The notes beneath the pieces were generated by a model. It saw only the letters and a program-made list of their open reading frames with translations, did not search any database and had not been told where the DNA came from. From Puccinia triticina (taxonomy: Eukaryota > Basidiomycota > Pucciniomycetes > Pucciniales > Pucciniaceae), in the NCBI RefSeq assembly GCF_026914185.1, contig NC_070575.1:2873001-2937000 (forward strand): 64,000 bases of DNA. Reading direction: 5' to 3'. Within the stretch, counting starts at the first letter, position 1; every line of letters begins with the position of its first letter. This document shows positions 11,254 to 21,304 of this stretch, one piece after another. Made by a program: the position numbers and the translations under genes.

Positions 11254-12343
11254 TAGAGATCACCAAGTGGACCCGCGCGCAGGTACCCGGGACCCGCGCG
11301 CGGGTGCCATGTACGGGTCCGGGTGCGGGATTTTGGGCAAAAAAGCACCAGGTACCCGGATGCCCGCCAAAAATACCCGCGGCAGGCAGGTCTTCCAGGT
11401 ACCCGGGTACCTACTGTTACGGTCACCGAGGGGGTTGATTCCTCGAGATGACCGGGACAGATTCTAGTCATCAAGGGGAATCAGCCCTCTCGATGACCAG
11501 GATGGAACCCGGTAATCAAGAGGAATACAGCCCTCTCAATGACCGGGATCTGTCCCAGTCATCAAGAAGAATCAGCCCTCCCAATGACCGGGATTTGTCC
11601 TGGTCATTGGGAGGGTTGTTTTCTCTCGATGACCGGGACAGATCCTGGTCATTGGGAGGAGTCAACCCTCTTGATGACCGGGACAGACCCCGGTCATTGA
11701 GAGGAATTGAACCCTCTAGGTGACCCAGACAGATCTTGGTCATCAAGGGGAATCAGCCCTCTCGATGACCGGGACAGATCCTGGTCATTGAGAGGAAACA
11801 ACCCTCTTGATGACCGGGACAGAACCCAGTCATCAAGAGAAAACAACACTCTCAATTACCGGGACAGGACCCGGTCATCAAGAGAAAACAACCCTCTCAA
11901 TGACCGTGACAGAACCCAGTCATTGTGAGGAAACAACCCTCTTGATGACCGGGATAGAGCCCGCTCATTGAGAGGGTTGTTTTGTCTTGATGACTGGAAC
12001 AGACCCCGGTCATCAAGAGGAAACAAGCTTCTCGATGAGCGGGGTCTATCCCGGTCATCAAGAGGGTTGTTTCCTCCCGATGACCAGGATCTGTCCCAGT
12101 CATTGAGAGGGTTGTTTCCTCCCGATGACCAGGATCTGTCCCGGTCATTGAGAGGAACCATCACTCTTGATGAAAAGTCTGTAGCTGTCATTGAGTGAGG
12201 GTGTTGGATAAAAAAAAGCACAAGTACCCGCGGTACCCGCAAAAAGTACCGCCGGTACCCGCCTGCGGGTGTTGTGTATGGGTACGGGTGTCTGAATATC
12301 ACAAAAAACACCGCGGGTGCCCGGGTCCACTTGGCAATCTCTA
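11254..12343. mobile_element. non-autonomous hAT element filled with a minisatellite
   Basis: The ends are TAGAGATCACCAAGTGGACC and the complement of GGTCCACTTGGCAATCTCTA. The 8-bp target duplication is exact: GTTGTGGA at 11246-11253 and 12344-12351. The subterminal DNA has the same GGTACCCG-rich motif blocks as the autonomous-type hAT at 3800-8430, in both orientations. The interior carries no transposase, only the tandem array at 11430-12200. The element lies in an exon of the MULE gene, and removing it restores that reading frame. Confidence 0.9.
11430..12200. repeat. minisatellite of hairpin-forming units of about 45 bp
   Basis: Roughly 17 diverged units share the core GATGACCGGGACAGATCC followed by its near-complement GGTCATTGAGAGG, so each unit can fold on itself. 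Spacers read AGCCCTCTC or AACAACCCTCTC. The array gives long open frames on both strands (Asp/Arg/Ser-rich), which are a by-product of unit length and not genes. Confidence 0.85.
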
Positions 12344-12461
12344 GTTGTGGAAGTGCCGGGATTTCTTTTTGAGCTTGTTGGCCTGGAAGCAAAGCCAGAA
12401 GGCTTTGCATTTGAGCCCAAATCTCAGGAGTCACTTTGAAGCTGCCACCTGTGTTCAACGG

Positions 12462-13229
12462 TATGGAGCTCCGTCCAGTGCTAGGCCGGCGGCAGCGCTG
12501 GGAGGGGAGATATGTCAAGTGACTGCCCTCAAATGTGGTCTGGAGGAATTGCCGAGATGTTCAAATTGGATAGCTTGGTTGGAAGTGGTTTTGAGTTCAA
12601 CAAGGTTTGGATTCTTGTTGGCGTTGTGGTTTGGCTGTTTGTGAAGGGGGAATCAGGGATTGAGGCTTGGTGCGCAGGTATTGGAAAAGAATCAGATAAA
12701 TCTAATTTCTTGATAGCCCGTCTTGGATCAGACTGAATGCTATGGCCCCCTATCATCCAAGCCTGCGCTGGACTTGGAATCCTGGAGACCTGTCACAGAC
12801 AAATCATCATCTCCCTACATACATACACATAACAAAGAAAAGAGAGGAAGAAAAAGGAAAAAGAAAATAAAGAAAGGAAAATCAACAAAGACCAACAAGT
12901 GAAGAGGACAACAATGAGACTTAGTGAGAAAAATAACCAACAACTAAAAAAAAGAACAGCAGACTAATGGAGATGAAATAAAGACTCAAGACAGAAGGTG
13001 AGAGAGGGCAAAGAGGACTGAACAAACCCACATGTAAAATTTGTTAGGACCAAGAAGCTGAAGAGGTAAGGTGAGGAGAAAATTGACATGAGAAAATCAA
13101 GAAGGGAGCCGGAGGAAAACAAAATGGGGAGGAGAACTGAGCCTTGAGGTGAATCTTGATGATCTTGATGGTCATGCTTGATCCTAATACGTGCACCGGT
13201 GTGGCCACCACAATGGAGGGCCACAACCA
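12462..13229. mobile_element. 768-bp non-autonomous element with an 11-bp target duplication
   Basis: GTGTTCAACGG occurs at 12451-12461 and again at 13230-13240. Excising the DNA between them fuses two parts of the MULE N-terminal exon in frame. A 9-11-bp duplication is the signature of Mutator-like insertions. The ends (TATGGAGCTCCGTCCAGTGC and the complement of CCACAATGGAGGGCCACAAC) are only weakly complementary. A related GGAACTCCGTCTGTGCCAGG stretch occurs at 13725-13790, so the family has at least one other partial copy here. No coding capacity was seen. Confidence 0.72.
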
Positions 13230-13440
13230 GTGTTCAACGGAGTGCCAGAGCCATTTTTGAGATCGGTCACCCTGTTGGTCAATTGGCTGCTGGTGTCTGA
13301 CTGTGTGATTGCAGCTGATTTTGCATCTTTTGCATCCGTCACATCAGTTTTTGACAGATTGAGAACAATGGTTGCACCTGATTTGGGATCTGTCATGCTG
13401 GTGGTTGAGGGAACAAGAAAATTTGGCTGGGTTTGTTTTT

Positions 13441-14115
13441 TTGGCTGGCATGTTGTTGGTTTTTTGGGTTTTCTTGATGATTGTTGTGGGTCTTAAATAT
13501 GAACCTAATGCTTTGTGGTTGGTGTGGTTTGAGGACAGGAACACATGAACATGGGAGAAAATCAAGGGGGCACTGTTTGGAGTTTGAGTGTGGGTACTCC
13601 AGTTCTCCCTTGGGTGGCCAAGTCCTGTGGGGAATATATCTAAGATGGAGTCCTGGGTGCATGCACTCCATACTTATGTGAGTGCAGCTTGGATGGACTC
13701 ATGAAATTTACCAGCCGCTGGAGTGCGCGGTGTGGAACTCCGTCTGTGCCAGGCGGCTGCAGTTGTTGGAGGGGAAAGGTGTAGGGGAATGCCCTCCAGG
13801 CATTGGTTGCAGGAAGTTTGAGGGATCTTAGAACAATGAGATGAGGGGGGTTTTGATTTATAATGGCGTTGAGCGGGCGTTGGCGGTGTGGGTGTTGTGA
13901 AGAGAAAGAACCAAGAAGGAATGCCAATACAAGGCGCTGGCAAGAGATTAAGGAGCAGGGGGAAAGCTGGAGAATTTTTAGAGGATGGGAAAGTTTGGGG
14001 AGGCAAGGACTGTTGGAGTGCGCCAGAAGGCGGGATCAGAAGGATCAAGGGTACGCCACGTGCGTGATAACAGAGAGGGCAGACGGGTTGTTGGGATCAA
14101 TAAGAAAGCTCAGGA
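13441..14115. other. no supported gene
   Basis: Purine-rich DNA with short ORFs on both strands. At 13700-13800 there is a stretch related to the left end of the 12462 element. The upstream start of the MULE gene may lie here but I could not place it. Confidence 0.4.
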
Positions 14116-14652
14116 AGGGGGGGGGACTCCGAAAACAAGCCCCTGGGCAACAGGCACCAAGTGCACCCCCCACCGCCAGATGAAACAATGGAGGCCGCCT
14201 CAGATGCAACCACTGACCCTGATGACAAGCCCCTTATTAACTGCTGCCAAGATCATCCCCCACCGCCTGAAGAAATAAAGCAGGCCCCCTCAGTTGCAAT
14301 GACTGACTCAGACAACAAGCCCCTGATTAACCGCTGGACAGTGCATCCCCCACCAACAAAACATGCAAGTGAGGCCACCCCGGCTGACTCCGATGACGAG
14401 CCCTTGATTAACCGCTGGCCAGTGCATCCAGTGCATCCCTCACCAGCAAAAAGTGCAATGGAGGCCACCCGGGCTGACTCCAACAACAAGCCCCTCATCA
14501 ATGGGCACCCGGTAGCTCCCAAACATTGTGATTCTCAACATTATTTGGCTTTTGGGAACATTCCTGCTAGGAAAAAACACATGAGGAAAAAAACTGCATA
14601 TGTATTCACATCCAATGCTGAAATCACAAAAGGTCTAACTTGGAACTTTTGA
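14116..14652 (+). pseudogene. tandem-repeat ORF, possible 5' exon of the Tet-like gene
   Basis: The frame encodes about five diverged copies of a unit near 35-40 residues built on DS(D/N)(D/N)KPLINRW, then VHPPP and a K-x-A-x-E-A-T segment. The copies start near 14116, 14215, 14308, 14390 and 14480. It ends in a basic stretch (ARKKHMRKKTAYVFTSN) before a TGA at 14650. There is no clear start codon, since the frame is open upstream into a G-rich run. Its position and strand, 100 bp before the Tet-like oxygenase, suggest an N-terminal low-complexity extension of that gene joined by an intron, but this is inference. I recognise no domain. Confidence 0.45.
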
Positions 14653-14753
14653 TATTTTTTATTTCCTGCTGCTTTCTTATGATCTTTCCCTGACTGCTCT
14701 TATTGGTTCCTTTAATTCATGATCCACACTCTTGGTCTATACTACACATGTGA

Positions 14754-16061
14754 TTGAATTACTGTAATACACCATGGCAAATCAACTGGTGGAAATATAG
14801 TACCATGAATGTGTACCAGAATAGAAGGTCCCAACAGGGGCGGCCAGGCAGACGTACCAAAAGAAAGCAGCTTGGTATAAACAGCACGCTCACTACGAAC
14901 ATCTTACATGGAAACTTTTGTAAAACGACTATAACTCCAGTGCCTTGCAACCTTTTCCCCGCAATCACTGCTGAATATTGTCCAATGAAACAAGACAGGC
15001 AAATTGCCAAGGATCTATAGGAGCGCCAAAAAGGACCGGAACCATCAAAGAAAACAATTTTCAAAAGAAAACCAACTGTGTCAAAACTTGATTACGCCTA
15101 CGAGTATGTGAACAACCCATCCTTCAAACCATACAATTACGGCCACATCCAAGGATTTGAAGGCACTAGAAATGACCAGCTTATAGTGGATATCCACTTC
15201 ACCTACCTCGTGACTTTATCCCAATCTAGAAGGGATGAATTGGATTTTTTATGTTTGTTTCTTCATGAAGCAAAACAATTTGTCAACTCAGTGAAATCAC
15301 CTGGCCGGTCTTGTGGTGGTGTAGTGAGGGCTATTGGTTAGAGGAAGTCAATGGCGGCACTGGAGATATTGGGGATCTATTGCAATCAGAAGGCCATCAA
15401 TAAATATCCTGAAGAATATGCTAAGCATATCAACAATTCAAAAAAAGCTGGCCAGATTCTTTGGTCACTTTTCCATCTGATTGCCAACATTGCTTGTCAA
15501 CATAATCAAGATTTCCTGATTGAGCACAACATCCCAGCATTTTTTGATTCTGCATTCCCCGGTCGAAATTAAGCAAAACCTGAATAAACATCTTCATCAA
15601 CACCTAAATCAACACCTGAATCAACACCTGAATCTTTTTTCTCTTCCAACTTGAAATTTACTGCCAATGGCTTCTACAACCACTCACATGTTGATGATAA
15701 GGATGAGCCATTGCTTCTGTTTGCCTTCCTCCTCTCTCTTCCAACCTGCAGAAAAACTGGGAAACTCACATTCAAGTCTGGGTACGATGTCACCAACGGT
15801 CCATTTATTTTTCCAGAATGCAAGTTTAGGATCAAGTTTTAGCCTGATGTTATGTGCCAAGCGACTTTCCAACAACAAGAAAATCTCCACAGGACTCTCC
15901 TGCCAAAAGACACTGGAAATAGCAACTTCACTAGAACTAGCATGTCAATGCAAGTTGCAGCCAAGGTAACCACAGTATCTGATAGAGTAACCCATGGTGA
16001 CTTCAAGGAGAAGACAGATATGCATTTTGGGGACGTTGAATTCCTGACAAGTAACACTTAG
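14754..16061 (+). pseudogene. Tet-like 2OG-Fe(II) oxygenase domain protein, nonsense-riddled
   Basis: One reading frame runs the whole length and matches the Tet-like 2OG-Fe(II) oxygenase proteins that are expanded in rust genomes. Recognisable blocks are YNYGHIQGFEGTRNDQLIVD, FLIEHNIPAFFDSAFPGRN, FTANGFYNHSHVDDKDEPLL with an H-x-D iron-binding pair, GKLTFKSGYDVTNGPFIFPE, and the C-terminal AAKVTTVSDRVTHGDF and DMHFGDVEFL. Proteins of this fold oxidise a substrate with Fe(II) and 2-oxoglutarate; TET/JBP members act on 5-methylpyrimidines in DNA, but the substrate of the fungal family is not shown by sequence. The frame is broken by TAG 15018-15020, TAG 15339-15341, TAA 15570-15572, TAA 15585-15587 and TAG 15840-15842, without frameshifts. 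A short STPEST-type repeat lies at 15590-15640. Such genes often travel with transposons. Confidence 0.75.
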
Positions 16062-16690
16062 AATGCACTTTGCCACTTCTTTCATTCTCTTCAAATGTTC
16101 ACATGTTTTCCTCCTGATACATCTGTCAAGTAGTAATAAATAGCTTGGTTTGTTTTGATTGGTTTCTCAGTCAAACCAAACCATTTTTCATCTTCTTGGT
16201 GGCATTTTTTTATGGTTCAGAGGCGTGTTGATTCCACACATAAAAATACTTATATCATATCCCCCTTGGTGAAACTGCCATTTATCTGCACAAGATCAAA
16301 GATTTGTTTATTTCTTTGTTTTTGCATGCGGAGGGCCAAGAAGACAAATGATGGTTATTATAATTGAAACCATAAATGTAGAAAACAATCAGGGCAGGGG
16401 GGAACTAAAACAAATGGGCCTGAAGAGCCAGCTGGCCCTGTCTTACAACACTAACAAGCTCAAGCTGATGCAAAGTCATCTGGGGCCTTGCAGACTTTTG
16501 GTTGATATTGTTGAGGTTGTATTCTTGATGGAGTTGTAATGACTTGGCTTCCGGAGCCCATTCAATCTTGGCCAAGGGGGTAATTCCCAACACACAACAC
16601 AACTTGGAAATGTGCCATCATTCTCTTGGTATCTTGGCATTGGTGCCAGTAGGATCTGTGTAAAAGGTTTGGAAACAATCAGAAATTTGA

Positions 16691-18313
16691 TCAACAATTT
16701 CTATTTGCTGGATATAGGTATATTTTGGCTGACTTGGGGTTCATATTGATCACCTTTGGCTTTGTGATCAAGGGTGGGTTTCCTTTGAAATTAGTGATTG
16801 TCAACTGACCGGCAGTAGTTGCATATACCCAGTGTTGGAAGGAATGCAAGATCTGTTTGATGGGGCTTGAGGTATCCAAGATTCCATAGCTTTCTGTACT
16901 TGGCAGCAGGAGTGCCCAGTAGCCTTTGATCTTTTCCTGGGAGAAGAACACGCGCCGGGGCTCTTCATTGGTATACTGATCAAAGATATCAGTCTCATTG
17001 TTGGTTGCATTTACCGGAATTCCTTCCTGTTGATCTGGCACATCAATCAAATCATTATCATCTTTAAACTTAAAATAATCGTAAATTTCTCCACGCTCAT
17101 TGTTGTCATGCACCGGGAAGCCATCAATGATCTTTAGGAATCAGGTCATGATCAGTATCTGTTGCAGGTGTAGGAGGAGACAGTATGATGGACAGCTCAC
17201 CCGTAATGTTGAGGCCAACTTTTTCTCTTCTGGGGAAGCAGTGGAGGATGCAATGACTTGACAGTACATTTCCATGAATTGCCTCAAAACTGCATAAGTT
17301 CTCATGGCGTAATTGGGTTCAGTGAAATAGGTATTGTAGCTGAGCCGTTTTTGAATCAGAGTGTATTCGGCTATCATTGGGTAGATTAATCTGGAGTCCA
17401 ATATCTCCGCCTCAATAATCTTGCTGGTTGTCTTGGTGCTCATGAGTTTGTTTTAGTAGACACGGTAGGAGCAGATTCCTAGTTTTGCGTATAAGCCATC
17501 TGGATCAAGTTTGGTTTGGAGGCCATCTTCCCAGCCTATATCTTCATGGCCATGAAAGGTGCTTGAATGCTCTGGAGTCCCAAAACGGTCCCAAGAAAGA
17601 CCCTTGGGATCCAGAATGCGCGGTGAAATCCCTGTTGAAAACAAAATATTTCTGTGAGTTCAAAGTTGACTGTATTATTTGAACTATGGTGTCATACACA
17701 CATGGAGGTGACTGCTGAATGGTAATTAACGTCTTGTGAACATGCTTGCTTGATTTTGTTTGCAATTCCAGGAAACTCCTTCCAGGTCCAGCTGCCAAAG
17801 TTTTATTGGACAAATCTTCTCTGGTATGCAAGTCTAAAGCTGGTGGTGCTGGTTTGTTCACAGTCTGCAAGGAAGGCTTTTGAAAGAATACTAGGGGTTT
17901 GAACAATTGGGTTTTCCAGTTGTTTCATAGCAATCAAAGGTGTGGCAGCCCGGCTGTTGATGGTTGTGGTTGATCCAGACCTTGAGCTATATTGCTTGGC
18001 CTCTAATTCAGTTGCAAGTTGTTCTTCTGTATCCAGCTTGTGGTCCTCAAACTTATTGTAGTCCAAGAGGAGATCAATTGCTTTTTTTTCCTTGAGAAAT
18101 TGGATAAATCCCTCTTGGTCAACAACCAATCAAACCTTTCCAGGTACCAAGTTGGCAATACTTGAAGTGTTTCTCGGAGAAGAATACGCGACCATCACCA
18201 TTGTAGTTTTTGAGGTGAAGTTCCATCACTCCTTTGTGCCTCTTGCAAAGTTCAAGAAGGAGGTTCTGATGCAAATTGGGATCACCAGGGAAAACCCAAG
18301 CAGAAACACACAT
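16691..18313 (-). pseudogene. alpha-type protein kinase domain protein, decayed
   Basis: The minus-strand exons keep one frame over long distances. The C-terminal half has IIEAEILDSRLIYPMIAEYT, TEPNYAMRTYAVLRQFMEMY and HSFQHWVYATTAGQLTITNF, then NPPLITKPKVI, the order seen in alpha-kinase (myosin heavy chain kinase-like) domains of rust proteins. Upstream are a cysteine/histidine segment (LLLELCKRHKGVMELHL, 18119-18313) and a linker at 17803-18129. An intron of about 66 bp ends at CAACAG near 17641. In-frame stops are TAA 17803-17805, TAA 17453-17455 and TGA 17141-17143, and the frame changes near 18120. The catalytic zinc-binding C-terminus is not convincingly present beyond 16691. Multi-copy alpha-kinases are common in rusts, apparently spread with repeats. 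Confidence 0.6.
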
Positions 18314-18829
18314 TGGTGCCTGGCCAGGCAGCCACTTATTTCTTTGTCTGACTTCAAAACCACATTGGACTGAGACTCTGTACGGAGGATTCTCAAAAGG
18401 GATGGCTCCTTTGCAGGAAGCGGATGTCTTTGGTCGGCCAGTTGTGCATGGTTTTTATGCTGCAGTCCTTTGCGCTTGGGCAGAGGCGTATGCAAAATCT
18501 GAAATTTGTGGTACAGCTGGGTGGGATGGGGGTACAAGGGTATCTGAGCAAGCCTCTGGTTTATCAAGAATCACGACATTGAAGTCAAACATACCGGCAA
18601 TGATATTGACTGGTTGGGGTGGTGGGTCCATCAAGCCAGCAGCACTACAAACATTATGTACTTTACATGCATGTATAGCGGTTCAATGTCATGGTATAGC
18701 GGTTCGACATATAGCGGTTGCGTTTTTTTTTCAAGAGCTCCAAATGAAAATTAGTGAATTGAAAAATCATTTGACTTGGTATAGTTGTAAATTTACAGAT
18801 CCTCAATGTCAAAATGCATCTTTGAAAAA

Positions 18830-20110
18830 TTGCCATTAGCAGGATTTTGCCTCATTATCTTCAATCTAAGTAGCTTACAATGGCCCAACCCACATTTTCA
18901 TACATGCAAAATGAAGCTATTTTAATAAAGAATTCTATTTCTTGTTCATGATTCCTCTTGAAACAGTGAAAATATGATTAATTTTGATAAAACTGCTAAA
19001 AAATGCCATTTTGGCTCAATTTTGGCATGTTAACCACAATTGCACAGTTGTCAGTGGCCCAAATGAAATTCCTATGTATTCCGGATGAAGAGAATCAAAT
19101 GCAGAATCATACTTGTCATTCATAATTCCACTTGCAACAATGAGATTATGAGTAATTTTGGGAAAACTGCTTCAAAAGGCCATTTTTGCAAATTTTTGGC
19201 TCGTCAACTGCAATTGCAGCATCATTATTGGCCCAAATGAAAATTCAAAGCATTGAAATTGAAGATATTTGAATGCAGAATCACATTTTACATTTATAAT
19301 TCCTCTTGCAGTAGTGTGATTTGAGGAATTTTGGGAAAACTGCTTCAAAAGGCCATTTTGGCAATTTTTTTGGCTTGTTAACTGCAATTGCAGCATCATT
19401 ATTGGCCCCAATGAAAATACCAAGCATTCAAATTGAAGCTATTTTAATAAAGAATTCTATTTCTCGTTCATAATTCCTCTTGAAACAGTGAAAATATGAT
19501 TAATTTTGATAAAACTGCTAAAAAATGCCATTTTGGCTCAATTTTGGCTTGTTAACCACAATTGCACAGTTGTCAGTGGCCCAAATGAAATTTCCATGTA
19601 TTCCAAATGAAGAGGATCAAATGCTAGAATCATATTCATCATTCATAATTCCACTTGCAACAATGAAATTACTGCTTTAAAAGCCCATTTTTGCTTAATT
19701 TTGGCTTGTTAACCACAATTGTACAGTTGAGAGTGGCCAAAATAAAAATCCTATGCATTCAAAATGATTATAATTAAACAAAGAATCATAATTAACATCC
19801 ATCATTCCTCTTGAAACAGTGAAATGATGAATAATTTTGAGAAAACCACTTAAAAATGCCATCATGGCTCAATTTTGGCTTGCTCACCACAATGACACAG
19901 CCGTAATTGGCTCAACTGAAAAATCAGTACATCCAAAATCAATATAATTGAATGCAGAAACATCTTGAACATTTATAATTCCTCTTGCAATAGTGAAATT
20001 ATGAGTAATTTTGGCAACACCACTTAAAAGGGGCATTCTGGCCCCATTTCAGCTTTTGAACCACAGTTATATGGTTAATTTGAAGTGGCCCAACTGAAAT
20101 TACATGCAAA
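18830..20110. repeat. tandem satellite, monomer about 175 bp, with a trimer higher-order repeat
   Basis: The motif GCCATTTTGGCTCAATTTTG recurs near 19003, 19178, 19352, 19527, 19683, 19858 and 20032, a spacing of 174-175 bp except for one short unit (156). Each monomer also carries ACAATTGCACAGTTG-like and AATTCCTCTTGAAACAGTGA-like blocks. The block GAAGCTATTTTAATAAAGAA at 18913 reappears at 19435 (522 bp, three monomers) with much closer identity than adjacent monomers have, indicating a three-monomer higher-order unit. No ORF of substance. Confidence 0.88.
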
Positions 20111-20302
20111 GTGGAAAACATGATGAGATCATTGACCCAAAGATTAAAACACAATTGCATGAATAACACTTTATGGTCACACATCCACATCACTCTCATT
20201 TACAAACTTTCTTTGGATTTCATATCAACTTGTGGCTAAACTTGGCTCATTATTATTCATATCATCATCAAAAAAAAAAACATGAGAAAACAAGAAGGAA
20301 AC

Positions 20303-21133
20303 CACCAGGGAAAAGAAGTAGTCACTTGATGGCAAGTGACATGACACAGCTTTGTTTTCAGCTCCAACACTGCTCCAATGCTGCTCCTCTCCACCAGCAC
20401 ATCCGGGGCTCACATGATAGGTGTCAGGATCAAAGCACTCAATGTGAAAAAACCAGATGATGCTCAGCTTTGGCCCTGGCCCAGCTGATGCTCAGCTTTG
20501 GCCCTGGCCCAGCTGATGCTCAGTTTTTCCCCTGGCCCAGCTGATGCTCAGCTTTGGAACTGGCCACCTGATGAGCATCTTTGACCCTGGCACAGTTGAT
20601 GCTCAGCCTTGACTGTGGCTCAGCTGATGCTCATCTTTGGCCCTAGCCTAGCTGATTTTCAGCTCTTATCCTGTCCAAGCTGATTCCTATCTTTTTCCCT
20701 GGCCTGGCTCAGCTGATACTCAGCAAGCTGAGCATCAGCTGGGACAGGACTAGGAGAAGGCTGAGCAAGGACTGGTACAAAGCTGAGCATCAGCTGTGCC
20801 AGAAATAGTAAAAAGCTGAGCATCACCTGGGAAAGGACTGATCAAAAGGCTTTATCCCAATTCTGAGAGTGAGCTGCGTGAAAAAGCTGAGTATGAGCTG
20901 GGCAGAAAAGCTGAGTATGAGCTGGGTACCAAAGCTGAGTATCAGCTGGACAGAACTGAGGATCAGTTGGGCTCATCAAAAACTGAACAGGACCTCCTTG
21001 GTAAATTCTGGAAGTTGAGGAGATGGTTGGAGATTGGGGTAGATAGTGGATAGATATTGGATAGATGGTGGTTAGCTGGCTTGAGCTGGTGTAATGTCAC
21101 TTGTCATCAACTGACTATTATATTTTCCTGGTG
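20303..21133. mobile_element. non-autonomous DNA transposon with CACCAGGGAAAA ends
   Basis: The terminal inverted repeats are about 43 bp: CACCAGGGAAAAGAAGTAGT on the left, then CACTTGATGGCAAGTGACAT, and a close complement at 21090-21133. The 3-bp flanks are identical (AAC at 20300-20302 and 21134-21136). The interior is a minisatellite arranged as a giant imperfect palindrome (20455-20990). No coding sequence. The ends begin with the same CACCAGG as the element at 8591-9701. Confidence 0.8.
20455..20990. repeat. palindromic minisatellite (CAGCTGATGCTCAGC units)
   Basis: The left arm has about nine units of roughly 30 bp built on CAGCTGATGCTCAGCTTTGG. From about 20725 the units appear as the reverse complement (GCTGAGCATCAGCTGGGAC). 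The turning point is GATACTCAGCAAGCTGAGCATC. The two arms could form a long cruciform or hairpin. Confidence 0.85.
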
Positions 21134-21304
21134 AACAGTGACAGAAAAAGCACATATGATATTCAATCCCTGTAGGGAAGGAAATCAAACCAAGTGAAGA
21201 ATTACAAGACAGAAATCTTGTTGTACCAGACAACTTTCAACATGTAGACTATGATTGTATGGGTGTTGAGAAGCAGTGACCAACTAAATTTATGCAGAAT
21301 AGTT

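Larger units (their letters stand above)
9921..13440 (-). pseudogene. Mutator-like (MULE/FAR1-type) transposase, twice interrupted
   Basis: Read on the minus strand, the N-terminal part (13440-13241) joins 12450-12352 and then 11245-10947 once two insertions are removed (12462-13229 and 11254-12343). The joins restore GSGTPLNTGGSFKVTPE and QKEIPALPQPPLAPSN. After an intron (about 10946-10863) comes a FAR1-like zinc-binding DNA-binding region, MDDLVNFFQLCAKHHGYA with GCIKCDQSG and NCLFHIKG (10837-10640). Next are HGSHNHKPSDQPTYHSAHKW and the MULE core with DSMYKTKHYNLPFLHVI (about 10160) and FSIAFCFLTHKDND. The segment ends with SALRKALAAVFPESQANLCT and WHTNKNITTN near 9921. In-frame TGA codons occur near 10850, at 10598-10600 and at 10052-10054, with no frameshifts seen between them. 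The C-terminus is missing. Confidence 0.85.

Noticed and set aside
11448..12148. Several long Asp/Arg/Ser-rich ORFs on both strands
   Set aside because: They are produced by the minisatellite unit (open in several frames) and have no other coding support.
11430..12200. CRISPR-like spaced repeats
   Set aside because: Units are contiguous and diverged with no unique spacers, and the genome is eukaryotic.
13863..14278. Overlapping plus-strand ORFs before the repeat ORF
   Set aside because: Low-complexity Gly/Arg translation in two frames at once; no support beyond openness.
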